The position numbers were made by a program, and so were the translations under genes. This document shows, in pieces, positions 51,115 to 58,804 of a stretch of 64,000 nucleotides of DNA. Each line of letters starts with the position of its first letter. The first letter of the stretch is position 1. A model generated the notes under the pieces. That model was not told where the DNA came from. It saw only the letters and a list, made by a program, of their open reading frames with translations, and did no database searches. Source of the DNA: Paucibacter aquatile (GTDB taxonomy: Bacteria > Pseudomonadota > Gammaproteobacteria > Burkholderiales > Burkholderiaceae_C). The stretch spans positions 1,612,001 through 1,676,000 of the forward strand of contig NZ_POSP01000003.1 in assembly GCF_002885975.1 (NCBI RefSeq). The letters run 5' to 3'.

Positions 51115-52374
51115 TCAGCCTCCATGCTCAAAATGGCGGCGCGAGTGAAAGACTTCCGTGCGCAGGCCCTGGCCTCGCCACCGAACCGACTTCTTCAAAA
51201 GCAGATCGAACAGCAGCGGGTTGTGCTCGCGCAGCTGCTCCAGAAAAGGCTGCTGCGCTTCGTCCAGCAGCCCCGCCCGCACCAGGCTGCCCAGGCGGTA
51301 GAGCGGGCCGACGCCGGGCAGCGGGTAGTCCGAGCCGTGGAGCAGGCGGCCGTGCCAGTCTGGCCGGCTCAGCACGCTGCGCCAGACCTCGGGCCGGCGG
51401 TTGAACTGGAACAGGGCCGAGACATCGCCGAGCAGCAGGCCGCTCCAGGCCGGCTCGTCCATCAGGCGGGCGAAGAGATCAAATGCCGGGCGCAGGCGCG
51501 GCCGGGGCTGGTCTAGGTCCAGCGCGTCGCCGAGTGAGGCGCAATGGGCCGCAATCACGCGCACGCCTTGCGACAAAGGCTGGCGCAGCAGCAGCGGGTT
51601 GCCCAGTTCATCACGGCCGGCGCCGGGCACGGCTTTCTCTTCGCCGCAGTGCACGATCAGCGGCAGGCGGGCGGCAGCCATGCGTTCGTAAAAGGGGCGC
51701 AGGTGGCGGTCGCGCAGATCGATGTTCATGCTGCTGGGCAGCCATTTCAGCGCCACGGCGCCGCCGGCGATGGCCGCATCCAGGCGGGTCAGCCCATCCT
51801 CGCGGTAAGGGTGGATGGAGGCCACCCAGGCGAAGCGCTGCGGGCCGGCCTGCGCCACGCTGCGGGCATAAGCATCGGGCACATGGAAGGTGGTCCAGTC
51901 GGCTTGGGCCCGGCCCTGCTCGTCGTGGGCTTCGTCAAAGGCATAGAGCATCCAGCGGGCGCCCTCGGGGAAATCCTCGGTCAGCGCACGCAGGCGCTGC
52001 AGATAAGCGCGGTCCACGCTGGGCGCATCGGCCGGCACGCAAGCGCCGTCCATGATGACGCGCCGGCGCAGGCTCTCGCCCGGGTGCCACCACTGGTGCA
52101 TGGCCGGGTGGATGCGGCAGCCGCTGCCGGCGTCGCCGGTGCCGAGCAGATGGCAATGCACGTCCCAGAGCTGGCGGGCGTCGATGTCTTGCCAGAGCTG
52201 CTGCAGGGCCGGATGCTGGCGCAGGGCCTCGGGCAAGGCGCCACGGCAGGGGTTGCGCAGATAGCCGGCCTGGGCCGGGCGCACCAGGCTGCTGAACAGG
52301 CCGGCCACGGCGGCGGCGCCGCAGCATTGCAGGTGGCGGCGCCGCGTGGTTTGAAAGTCAGCATCGTGGTGCAT
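51115..52374 (-). CDS. Amidohydrolase family protein with Tat-like signal
   Basis: A 419-residue exported TIM-barrel metallohydrolase. The N-terminus has a Tat-type motif (TTRRRHLQCC) and hydrophobic core ending PAQA. DVHCHLLG gives the metal-binding HxH, VALKWLPSSMNIDLRD the Lys region, LPLIVHCGEEK another metal His, and LLHGSDYPLPG the final Asp. This is the amidohydrolase-2 pattern, active on a carboxylic or lactone substrate of unknown identity. It is divergent from the HTH regulator at 52576. Confidence 0.83.
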   Translation of the reverse strand: MHHDADFQTTRRRHLQCCGAAAVAGLFSSLVRPAQAGYLRNPCRGALPEALRQHPALQQLWQDIDARQLWDVHCHLLGTGDAGSGCRIHPAMHQWWHPGESLRRRVIMDGACVPADAPSVDRAYLQRLRALTEDFPEGARWMLYAFDEAHDEQGRAQADWTTFHVPDAYARSVAQAGPQRFAWVASIHPYREDGLTRLDAAIAGGAVALKWLPSSMNIDLRDRHLRPFYERMAAARLPLIVHCGEEKAVPGAGRDELGNPLLLRQPLSQGVRVIAAHCASLGDALDLDQPRPRLRPAFDLFARLMDEPAWSGLLLGDVSALFQFNRRPEVWRSVLSRPDWHGRLLHGSDYPLPGVGPLYRLGSLVRAGLLDEAQQPFLEQLREHNPLLFDLLLKKSVRWRGQGLRTEVFHSRRHFEHGG

Positions 52375-52575
52375 CGCGTGTCTCACTCCGTCTTGATTGA
52401 ACTCAGCTCGGCTTGGCGCGGGCTGGGAATGAAAGCGATGCTCGCGGCGGCGCGGCGCTGGCGTGCGAAAAATGCCTTTCGGTGGCAAGACCTGGCCCCG
52501 ACGGTGGCACCATGCGCTACTGCTGCGCCCAGCGTCACACTGCTTTTTCTTACTCTCCTTCGCACCGAGCCACGC

Positions 52576-53322
52576 ATGTCCACCACCCAAACCCTGATCG
52601 AAGTGATCAAGGCCGAGCTGAAGAGCCAGGGCCTGAGCTATGCCGATGTGGCCCGCGAGCTGGAGCTGTCGGAATCCAGCGTCAAGCGCATGTTTGCGCC
52701 CGGCGGCGAGATGCCGCTGTCGCGGGTTGATGAAATCTGCCGGGTGCTGAACACCGATTTCGGCGAGCTGAGCCGCTCACTCAGCGAACGCCAGCCCCTG
52801 CGCATGGAGCTGAGCCTGGCGCAGGAAAAAGCCGTGGTCGCCGACCCCAAGCTGCTGCTGGTGGCGATCTGCTGCCTGAGCCAATGGACGGCCGAGCAGA
52901 TGCACCAGAATTACCGCCTCAGCGAGGCCGAGGTGACCCTGCACCTGGCCGAGCTGGACCGCCTGGACATCATCGAGCTCAAGCCCCTGAACCGCTACAA
53001 GCTGCGCGTGGCCAAGACCTTCCGCTGGCGCCCGCATGGGCCGGTGATGAACTTCTTCCGCGAGGAAGTGGCGGGAGATTTTTTCTCAGGCGGCTTCGAC
53101 GGCGAGGCCGAGCTGCTCAGCCTGGTGCACGGCCGCCTCAGCCAGGCCAAGGCCCGCGAACTGGTCGAGCGCCTGCAACGCCTGGCCCACGACTTTGCTC
53201 GCCAGCACCTGCTGGACCAGAAACTGCCCGAGGCCGAGAAGCGCCAGTACACCTTGGTGATGGGCATGCGCTCCTGGTTGTTTGAGCACTTCAAGCATTT
53301 GCAGAGGGCGGGGCGGGGGTAG
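52576..53322 (+). CDS. XRE-like helix-turn-helix transcriptional regulator
   Basis: A 248-residue regulator. The N-terminal XRE helix-turn-helix is clear: ELKSQGLSYADVARELELSE, then SSVKRMFAPGGEMPLSRVDEIC. The C-terminal part (about 75-248) has a second winged-helix-like segment (MHQNYRLSEAEVTLHLAELDRLDIIEL) and a helical bundle; the ligand is unknown. The ATG at 52576 is chosen because the XRE fold starts there. It lies at the left edge of the accessory island. Confidence 0.82.
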   Translation: MSTTQTLIEVIKAELKSQGLSYADVARELELSESSVKRMFAPGGEMPLSRVDEICRVLNTDFGELSRSLSERQPLRMELSLAQEKAVVADPKLLLVAICCLSQWTAEQMHQNYRLSEAEVTLHLAELDRLDIIELKPLNRYKLRVAKTFRWRPHGPVMNFFREEVAGDFFSGGFDGEAELLSLVHGRLSQAKARELVERLQRLAHDFARQHLLDQKLPEAEKRQYTLVMGMRSWLFEHFKHLQRAGRG

Positions 53323-53498
53323 GAGGCGCGGACCCTGGGCTGCTCTACTCTTCGATGGTCTCAAGACCGGAACGCGGCGTTCAAACTGGCGACACACCCA
53401 CGCGTGTCACCAAGGGGCGATTCAACGGAACAACTTGGGGGTCAAGTCTTGCCTTGAAATTTAAGGCCTGACCCTCGCTTCTTTGACCCTCGCTTCTT
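53323..53498. other. Intergenic junction at the left edge of the accessory island
   Basis: No gene supported. Base composition drops from GC-rich to mixed here. The region ends in a palindrome at 53439-53474 and the tandem repeat at 53469-53514. Confidence 0.5.
53439..53474. repeat. Palindromic element GGGTCA...TGACCC
   Basis: Outer arms GGGTCA (53439-53444) and TGACCC (53469-53474) enclose an inner CCTT/AAGG hairpin (CCTTGAAATTTAAGG). The layout resembles small palindromic mobile repeats of proteobacteria whose ends read GGGGTCA/TGACCCC. No REP-associated transposase is in the window. Confidence 0.5.
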
Positions 53499-53514
53499 AT
53501 GACCCTCGCTTATC
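53469..53514. repeat. Three tandem copies of a 15-16 bp unit
   Basis: TGACCCTCGCTTCTT at 53469, TGACCCTCGCTTCTTA at 53484, and TGACCCTCGCTTATC at 53500. The units begin with the right arm of the palindrome, so the array may have arisen by slippage at its end. Confidence 0.75.
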
Positions 53515-53660
53515 TCGCTTCTCCAAAAGCGGCAATCAACTTTGAGGGTGATGATCTAGCGCAGTACCTTTCGATGTTGAACGAGTGTCTTGGAAAGTGC
53601 CAGCGAGCAGTGTTCCCAGCGGAACTGCCATTCATTGATAACCTCTCTCGGGTGGCTTAA
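53499..53660 (+). CDS. Small open reading frame of unknown status
   Basis: A 53-codon frame starting in the tandem repeat: MTLAYLASPKAAINFEGDD at the N-terminus and AELPFIDNLSRVA at the C-terminus. It has a protein-like composition with two Cys (NECLGKCQ) but no recognisable domain and no clear ribosome-binding site. It overlaps the end of the convergent NTPase gene by 4 bp. It may be a gene remnant rather than a functional gene. Confidence 0.25.
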   Translation: MTLAYLASPKAAINFEGDDLAQYLSMLNECLGKCQRAVFPAELPFIDNLSRVA

Positions 53661-55945
53661 CCTTGGGTTCCCCTAGCGTCAAGTGCTGCTAGAAACGTGT
53701 CAAAACTGCCTGCTGAGGCTGCGAGGGCATCCTGAATCGCGTACATCGGGACAGCAAGCTTGAAACGGGCCTGAACGCCTTTGCCCCTGTACTCAACGTT
53801 TTCGACGATATTCGCTCGAACCAAGATAGGAACAATGTCGTCGACGAACCATGGACCTTGCCTACCGAATTTGGCCCGGATCGTATCTTCATTGACCTGA
53901 GTCGTACGCAAAAACACTCTAAGGAACTTCTCGACGGCATCAATCCGCGAATCGGCCTCAGGTAGCGCGGCATCAGCTGGCAAGTTCGCTGCCAGCGGAA
54001 TTGCTGCGCCAAGTTTGCGCATTTCAGCGGCTATTTCATGAGGCCCGTAGAGGTTTCTTTCACCTTCCCCGCTGCCGCGCTTCAAAGCGTTGACTCGGCA
54101 GTCGACAAGGGTGGTACCAGCTAAAGTGTCCGCGTCCGCGGCATCGATGCGTTCAAAGTCGCAGTTATGGAACGAGATACTGTTGAAATTCGCACCAGCG
54201 ATCTCCGTAGGTTCAAAACGACACTGCGAAAATGTCACGTCGGACAGCCGTCGACCAAATAGGGCGTTCAATGGAAAGACCACTGAATCCACTTCCACGC
54301 GACCTCGGCTATCGGACTGACCAGAAAGCAGCCGCACTAGCAGGGCACCGCAGTTCTCTCGCGCAAACGACAGTGGCGATGAGCTACGTGCGACATCCAC
54401 GACTACAGCAGTGCAATCGCTCTGTTGCATTCCGACTCTTAGCAGATGGCTGACTGCTTGGTCACAAGTGTCAGATGGAAGCCTGTCAGCCGAAACGATT
54501 GATAGTAAGTCCGCTTGGTTCCGATCCGCAAGCGCACTGCCTAATGACTCTCCCAAATAGAAGCGGCGGAACTCGTCATGATCGAACTCGAGCAAGCCTC
54601 CGCGCGCTGGGTTCGTCGAGAGAAGGGAGTGGTTTCGAACTCGCTCGCGAATTTGGCGAACAAATGTAGGGCCTCGCCTCATCGGCTCGGCAAACATCTC
54701 CACGATCACGTCGATCACGTCGAGCCGAAGCGAATTGGCCGAAGATTGCCACATCTCGCGTGCGATCGCGGCCAAAAGTTGATGGTGTTCCGTCACAGTG
54801 AGCAAAGGCTGCGCTGCATCCCCAGTTTTGTCTAGCCACTTCAGGCGGGCCTCCCGATCCACGAGTGTCTCGACGAACCTGAAGAAATAGTCCTGCGGTG
54901 CAGTACCGAGTTCATTTGCAAGCTGCTCAACCGTCTCGACACTTTGCGCGAGGTCCACCAGTCGCTTGACTAGGAAGGCGCGCGACAACATCGGGTGTTC
55001 GCCTCCGAGGCGTGCTGCAAAGGTGTCGTACAAGTCCTCGGCATCTGAGAAACCACGCAGAGCCGCGTACTCAAGGAACTGAGGCCTCATCCATCGATTG
55101 ATCTTCAGTCTTGCAAACGAAGCAGACCTGTCCCCGATCGCGTCAAACAGCCGTGCCTGTGTCTTGAAGCTCGTGATCTCAAAGAAGGCCTTTCTCGCTG
55201 CGACCATGATCGATCCAGCTGAATGAAGCGAATCGATGAAACTGCCGAGCGCGGAGACGGCTTCGCCTGAGTGCCCCTCGACAAACATCTCCTCGAATCC
55301 ATCAAAGGCCGGAACAATAGCTCCAAGCTTGACCAACTCAAGAAATCCATCAAAGTAGTACCGATTGAAGCGGAAGCGGTTTGACAATGTTCCGATGACG
55401 ACATCGTCAAATCTCAGAAACGTCTTGCCGCCAAGTGCTATCGGTACTAGAAGCCAACTACCTGTTCGGGACTTGCAGCGGGCGGCCTGCTGTCGAGCTA
55501 AGTGGTTAATTAGCGTCGTCTTGCCCTCTCCAGCATCTGAGGTGAGATACAGGATTGCTGTGGTTGCCGGAATTGGGGCCCCCAAACGCTGCTCTAGAGA
55601 AGCGGCGACATTGGTGACAGCGAACTCGTCGTCTGAGGCGGGGGAAGAAAGATCTCCGCGCAGAAGGCCGCTCGGCATCACAAAGGCTGGTGTGTCCGGG
55701 ACAAACGTCAAGATCCGGTCAGCAAGCAGATCGAGCTTTGCAACCCTTCGAATGAGCCACGAACGAGGTGTATACGTTGAGTCGGAGTCTTCGATCATCA
55801 ACTCGCCCGAATCTGGCTTCGTGACGAGGCGAACATCTATCAATTCGTCTTGAATTTGAGCAACGATTCGCCCTTGACGAACGTCCAGCTCACTCGGGTC
55901 ATTGACGAAGGCTCCGAGGATGCGCTTCAGTTCATTTACGGTCAC
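53657..55945 (-). CDS. NACHT-like STAND NTPase with pentapeptide-like repeats
   Basis: A 762-residue signal-transduction ATPase. An N-terminal region (about 1-125, not recognised) precedes a NACHT-type P-loop: Walker A SDAGEGKTT near residue 138, Walker B VPAFDGFEEMF near 215, sensor SIMVAARKAF, then winged-helix and arm segments with LLEFDHDEFRRFYLGESLG (NACHT HxxFxE-like). Around residues 550-610 are pentapeptide-like repeats (SDVTFSQCRF, ANFNSISFHNCDF). The C-terminal 110 residues (FLRVFLRTTQVNEDTIRAKF onwards) look like a winged helix. The GTG at 55945 is chosen because GAGGAG stands 6 nt upstream. It follows the NYN nuclease gene by 13 bp. Such NTPases often sense phage; no effector domain is fused here. 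Confidence 0.8.
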   Translation of the reverse strand: MTVNELKRILGAFVNDPSELDVRQGRIVAQIQDELIDVRLVTKPDSGELMIEDSDSTYTPRSWLIRRVAKLDLLADRILTFVPDTPAFVMPSGLLRGDLSSPASDDEFAVTNVAASLEQRLGAPIPATTAILYLTSDAGEGKTTLINHLARQQAARCKSRTGSWLLVPIALGGKTFLRFDDVVIGTLSNRFRFNRYYFDGFLELVKLGAIVPAFDGFEEMFVEGHSGEAVSALGSFIDSLHSAGSIMVAARKAFFEITSFKTQARLFDAIGDRSASFARLKINRWMRPQFLEYAALRGFSDAEDLYDTFAARLGGEHPMLSRAFLVKRLVDLAQSVETVEQLANELGTAPQDYFFRFVETLVDREARLKWLDKTGDAAQPLLTVTEHHQLLAAIAREMWQSSANSLRLDVIDVIVEMFAEPMRRGPTFVRQIRERVRNHSLLSTNPARGGLLEFDHDEFRRFYLGESLGSALADRNQADLLSIVSADRLPSDTCDQAVSHLLRVGMQQSDCTAVVVDVARSSSPLSFARENCGALLVRLLSGQSDSRGRVEVDSVVFPLNALFGRRLSDVTFSQCRFEPTEIAGANFNSISFHNCDFERIDAADADTLAGTTLVDCRVNALKRGSGEGERNLYGPHEIAAEMRKLGAAIPLAANLPADAALPEADSRIDAVEKFLRVFLRTTQVNEDTIRAKFGRQGPWFVDDIVPILVRANIVENVEYRGKGVQARFKLAVPMYAIQDALAASAGSFDTFLAALDARGTQG

Positions 55946-55958
55946 GGTTTGCTCCTCT

Positions 55959-56699
55959 TCAGACGGAAGTTTGCTTGTACACAACGCCGAGTCGCGACAA
56001 ATTGGACATCAGCACAGGTTTGGTCATGCCCCCCGGGGAAGTATGAATTTGGCAAACAGATGCTCCCGCTGTGAGGCAAAGAAGTACACCTGGCCACATG
56101 TCGGCGTCTGACGAAACAACTACCACTTTCTTTGCCCCTTGCCGCAGCGCGAGTTCCGCCATGTCCGCTACCATAAGAGTGTCGACCTGCTTCTGTTCGT
56201 TCCTGCGAAGAAGGTCTCGGGTCGTTACTCCGCAGTTGCCAAAATCGCACTGCCCATCTCGGAGGAACGATTCGATTGGCGCCAACTGGCATCGTTGTGG
56301 GGACGCGCATGTGCGCCATCCACTTTGATCGACCTGAACGTTCCGAACCGACCGTCCAGGCATGAAAGTGTCGGCTAGGTCTTCGCTTGGCAAGAACAGG
56401 CCCGAGCGGGCGAAAGCTACCGTCAGCATGCGCTTGACCAGCCTACCGGTTGGATCGAGGCGCTGGGTTGTAGCTGGGAAATTGGCTTGAATCTCTGTCC
56501 CAAGAACCTGGGCTTGGCGGGTAAGTGAGCGTCCAGTGGTCCAACCGCCGTACAAACGCACCTCGACGCGCGAAACACCGTCCATGAATTGGTTGGGGAT
56601 GCGCGATTCAATGTGCCGAACAACCGCGTCAAGCTTCTTGTTTTTTCGAAAATCGCCGAGGTTGTCATAGTCCACAAGGACGAAAAGTCTGTCGGTCAT
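55959..56699 (-). CDS. NYN domain (PIN-like nuclease) protein
   Basis: A 246-residue protein with the LabA-like NYN fold, a relative of PIN ribonucleases. Acidic positions of a metal site are seen: D10 and D12 in FVLVDYDNLG, the Asp in VDTLMVADMAEL (about 165-173), and VVSSDADMWPGVL (about 193). A middle insertion (about 105-155) contains several Cys (TCASPQRCQ, GQCDFGNCG), which might bind metal. It is the first gene of an operon with the NACHT NTPase. RNA cleavage is likely from the family but unproven. Confidence 0.82.
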   Translation of the reverse strand: MTDRLFVLVDYDNLGDFRKNKKLDAVVRHIESRIPNQFMDGVSRVEVRLYGGWTTGRSLTRQAQVLGTEIQANFPATTQRLDPTGRLVKRMLTVAFARSGLFLPSEDLADTFMPGRSVRNVQVDQSGWRTCASPQRCQLAPIESFLRDGQCDFGNCGVTTRDLLRRNEQKQVDTLMVADMAELALRQGAKKVVVVSSDADMWPGVLLCLTAGASVCQIHTSPGGMTKPVLMSNLSRLGVVYKQTSV

Positions 56700-57414
56700 G
56701 TGCTGCGTCCGTGTCGGCAGGTGCGGTGGATTCGGCGACCATACCAGCGCGCTTGTTGCGAGCCTTGCCGCCCTTGCTAATTCTCAGTGTAGACGTTGCC
56801 TTCCCGCCACCGAGGCGCGACCCCAGCAAACACTCAGTTCAATTCAAGGCTTAGGCGAGACGCGCTTCAGACCGGTACCGCGCAGTTTCTGCGTTTTCGA
56901 GCGAAGCCGGAGCAGATCAGGGAGGCTGGCATGACCTTGATGGCTAGCCCGGTTCAGTCCTGCTGTGCAGGAAGCATTAGATGCCGAAGCGCTCAGCTGT
57001 TTGACTCATCCGGCTGAGCCACTGAGGGCTAACTTGGCGACAGGTGAAGCCATTACCCCCTCGCTCGCAACGCCGACATCTAGGACGCTGTACACAGCGA
57101 ATCACTCAACACGTTCAGATTTCGAGTGCATCTAAACATTGTGGTCCGGTCGCCGCCCGCAAAGCGAGTTAGTCCGGCGGGCCTCTGGCTAGACTGCGAA
57201 CACAGAGGCAGGTTCCATCAGCTTAATTGACCTTCGTGTCCAAGCACGGCTTGGCGCCCCGTTACCCTCGTCTAATGAGGCGCACTGCACCTTGATCGTC
57301 CATGCTTTCACTTACCACCCCTGCAGTGTCTCGTTCTGGTGCCACAGGCACGGATTCGGCTGTCAGGTGTGCGGCAACGAGATCAGGACTGCGAATGTCC
57401 CCTCAGGGTCGGTG
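56700..57414. other. Intergenic region between the NYN gene and IS3-family element
   Basis: About 715 bp of mixed GC with short frames on both strands but none with a recognisable protein. The part near 56700-56800 should carry the promoter of the NYN-NACHT operon, though I find no confident -35/-10 pair. The rest looks like degenerate sequence. Confidence 0.5.
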
Positions 57415-57462
57415 TGAATCGCCCCGGGTTTTGAGGAGGCTCCAACTCTGGAGAATGGAGCC

Positions 57463-57786
57463 ATGAAGAAGTCCCCGAAGTTTTCGCCCGAGGTGCGTGA
57501 GCGTGCCGTGCGCATGGTGCTGGAGCACCGAGCAGAACATCCGTCGCAGTGGGCGGCCATCGAATCCATCGCCGACAAGATCGGCTGCGTGCCGCAGACC
57601 TTGCACACCTGGGTCAAGCAGCACGAGGTCGATGCCGGCCAGCGAGACGGTGTCTCGACTGCGGAGGCTCAGCGCATCAAGGAACTGGAACGAGAGGTGC
57701 GCGAGCTGCGCAAGGCCAACGAGATTCTGAAGCTGGCCAGCGCGTTTTTCGCCCAGGCGGAGCTCGACCGCCGCATCAAGTCCTGA
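57463..57786 (+). CDS. IS3-family transposase OrfA
   Basis: A 107-residue DNA-binding subunit. The helix-turn-helix is FSPEVRERAVRMVLEH... SIADKIGCVPQTLHTWVKQ, followed by a leucine-zipper-like region KELEREVRELRKANEILKLA. A TTTTTC run near 57746-57751 (ASAFFAQ) is a plausible -1 frameshift site yielding the OrfAB transposase. It lies just inside the left inverted repeat. Confidence 0.93.
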   Translation: MKKSPKFSPEVRERAVRMVLEHRAEHPSQWAAIESIADKIGCVPQTLHTWVKQHEVDAGQRDGVSTAEAQRIKELEREVRELRKANEILKLASAFFAQAELDRRIKS

Positions 57787-58682
57787 AGGCGTTCATCGAC
57801 CAGCACCGCCAGCAGCTTGGGGTCGAGCCGATCTGCCGCGTCCTGCAGATTGCCCCATCGGCTTACTGGCGCCACGTCGCTTGTCAGCGCAGCCCGGCCT
57901 TGCGCTCTTTGCGAGCCCAGCGCGATGTGCAACTGCTACCGCAGGTGCAGCGCGTCTGGCAGGCCAACCATCAGGTCTACGGCGCCGAGAAGGTCTGGCG
58001 CCAGCTCAACCGCGAAGGCGTCGCCGTGGCGCGCTGCACCGTCGAGCGGCTGATGCGCCAGCTCGGGCTGCAGGGTGTGCGCCGAGGCAAGGCCGTGCGC
58101 ACCACCATTCCCGATCCCAAGGCGCCATGCCCGTTGGACCGCGTCAATCGGCAGTTCCGGGCCGAGCGGCCGAACCAGCTGTGGGTCTCGGACTTCACCT
58201 ATGTCTCAACCTGGCAGGGCTGGGTGTATGTAGCGTTCGTCATCGACGTGTTCAGCCGGCGCATCGTGGGTTGGCGTCAGAGCAGTTCGATGCACACCGA
58301 GTTCGTACTCGACGCATTGGAGCAGGCGCTGTACGACCGCAAGCCGTCCGATGGCCTGGTGCATCACTCCGACCGTGGGTCGCAATACGTGTCTATCCGC
58401 TACAGCGAGCGGTTGGCCGAGGCCGGAATCGAGCCCTCAGTGGGTTCCAAGGGCGACAGCTACGACAACGCACTGGCCGAGACCATCAACGGGCTGTACA
58501 AGGCCGAGGTCATTCACCGGCGCGGGCCTTGGAAGACCAAGCAGGCGGTGGAACTGGCAACACTGGAATGGGTCGCCTGGTTCAACCATCACCGGCTGAT
58601 GGGGCCGCTGGGCCATGTGCCGCCTGCTGAGTTCGAAGCCAATTACCATCGTCACCGCGCTGGTCAGGCCGCGACCGCCTGA
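57783..58682 (+). CDS. IS3-family transposase OrfB (DDE integrase core)
   Basis: Catalytic subunit, about 299 residues in the -1 frame relative to OrfA; probably made as an OrfAB fusion by frameshifting, so its own start is uncertain. An HTH_21 region (QVYGAEKVWRQLNREGVAVA) is followed by the rve core. The DDE triad is visible: D in LWVSDFTYV, D in VHHSDRGSQYVS, E in DNALAETINGLYKAEVI. The gene is intact. Confidence 0.93.
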   Translation: MKAFIDQHRQQLGVEPICRVLQIAPSAYWRHVACQRSPALRSLRAQRDVQLLPQVQRVWQANHQVYGAEKVWRQLNREGVAVARCTVERLMRQLGLQGVRRGKAVRTTIPDPKAPCPLDRVNRQFRAERPNQLWVSDFTYVSTWQGWVYVAFVIDVFSRRIVGWRQSSSMHTEFVLDALEQALYDRKPSDGLVHHSDRGSQYVSIRYSERLAEAGIEPSVGSKGDSYDNALAETINGLYKAEVIHRRGPWKTKQAVELATLEWVAWFNHHRLMGPLGHVPPAEFEANYHRHRAGQAATA

Positions 58683-58721
58683 CTTAAACCAACAGGCCTC
58701 CTCGGAACCCGGGGCGATTCA

Positions 58722-58804
58722 GTGACGTGAGTTCGGACTGCAGAGAACTGGTCGCAAGTGGGACGCCGGCCGACTCGCGAGAGTCCAACGGCAGCTGTAC
58801 CTCG
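58722..58804 (-). pseudogene. Fragment of an interrupted sequence between the two insertion elements
   Basis: Eighty bases trapped between the IS3 and IS1182 elements. Together with 60420-60600 it would restore a continuous stretch after removal of IS1182 and one target copy. On the minus strand 60420-60600 encodes SVGELTLTGTNLSLGFVT, which looks like part of a beta-rich secreted protein. The original gene cannot be named. Confidence 0.3.

Larger units (their letters stand above)
57415..58721 (+). mobile_element. Complete IS3-family insertion sequence
   Basis: Element of 1307 bp. Left end TGAATCGCCCCGGGTTTTGA and right end (reverse complement) TGAATCGCCCCGGGTTCCGA are matching terminal inverted repeats of about 27 bp with a few mismatches. 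It is flanked by the 3-bp direct repeat GTG (57412-57414 and 58722-58724), the target duplication. It contains orfA and orfB in -1 relation, as in the IS3 family. Confidence 0.93.

Noticed and set aside
53469..53514. CRISPR-like array
   Set aside because: Units are 15-16 bp, directly adjacent without spacers, and no cas gene is present.
56796..57017. Possible small gene upstream of the IS3-family element
   Set aside because: No ribosome-binding site, no recognisable domain and erratic composition.
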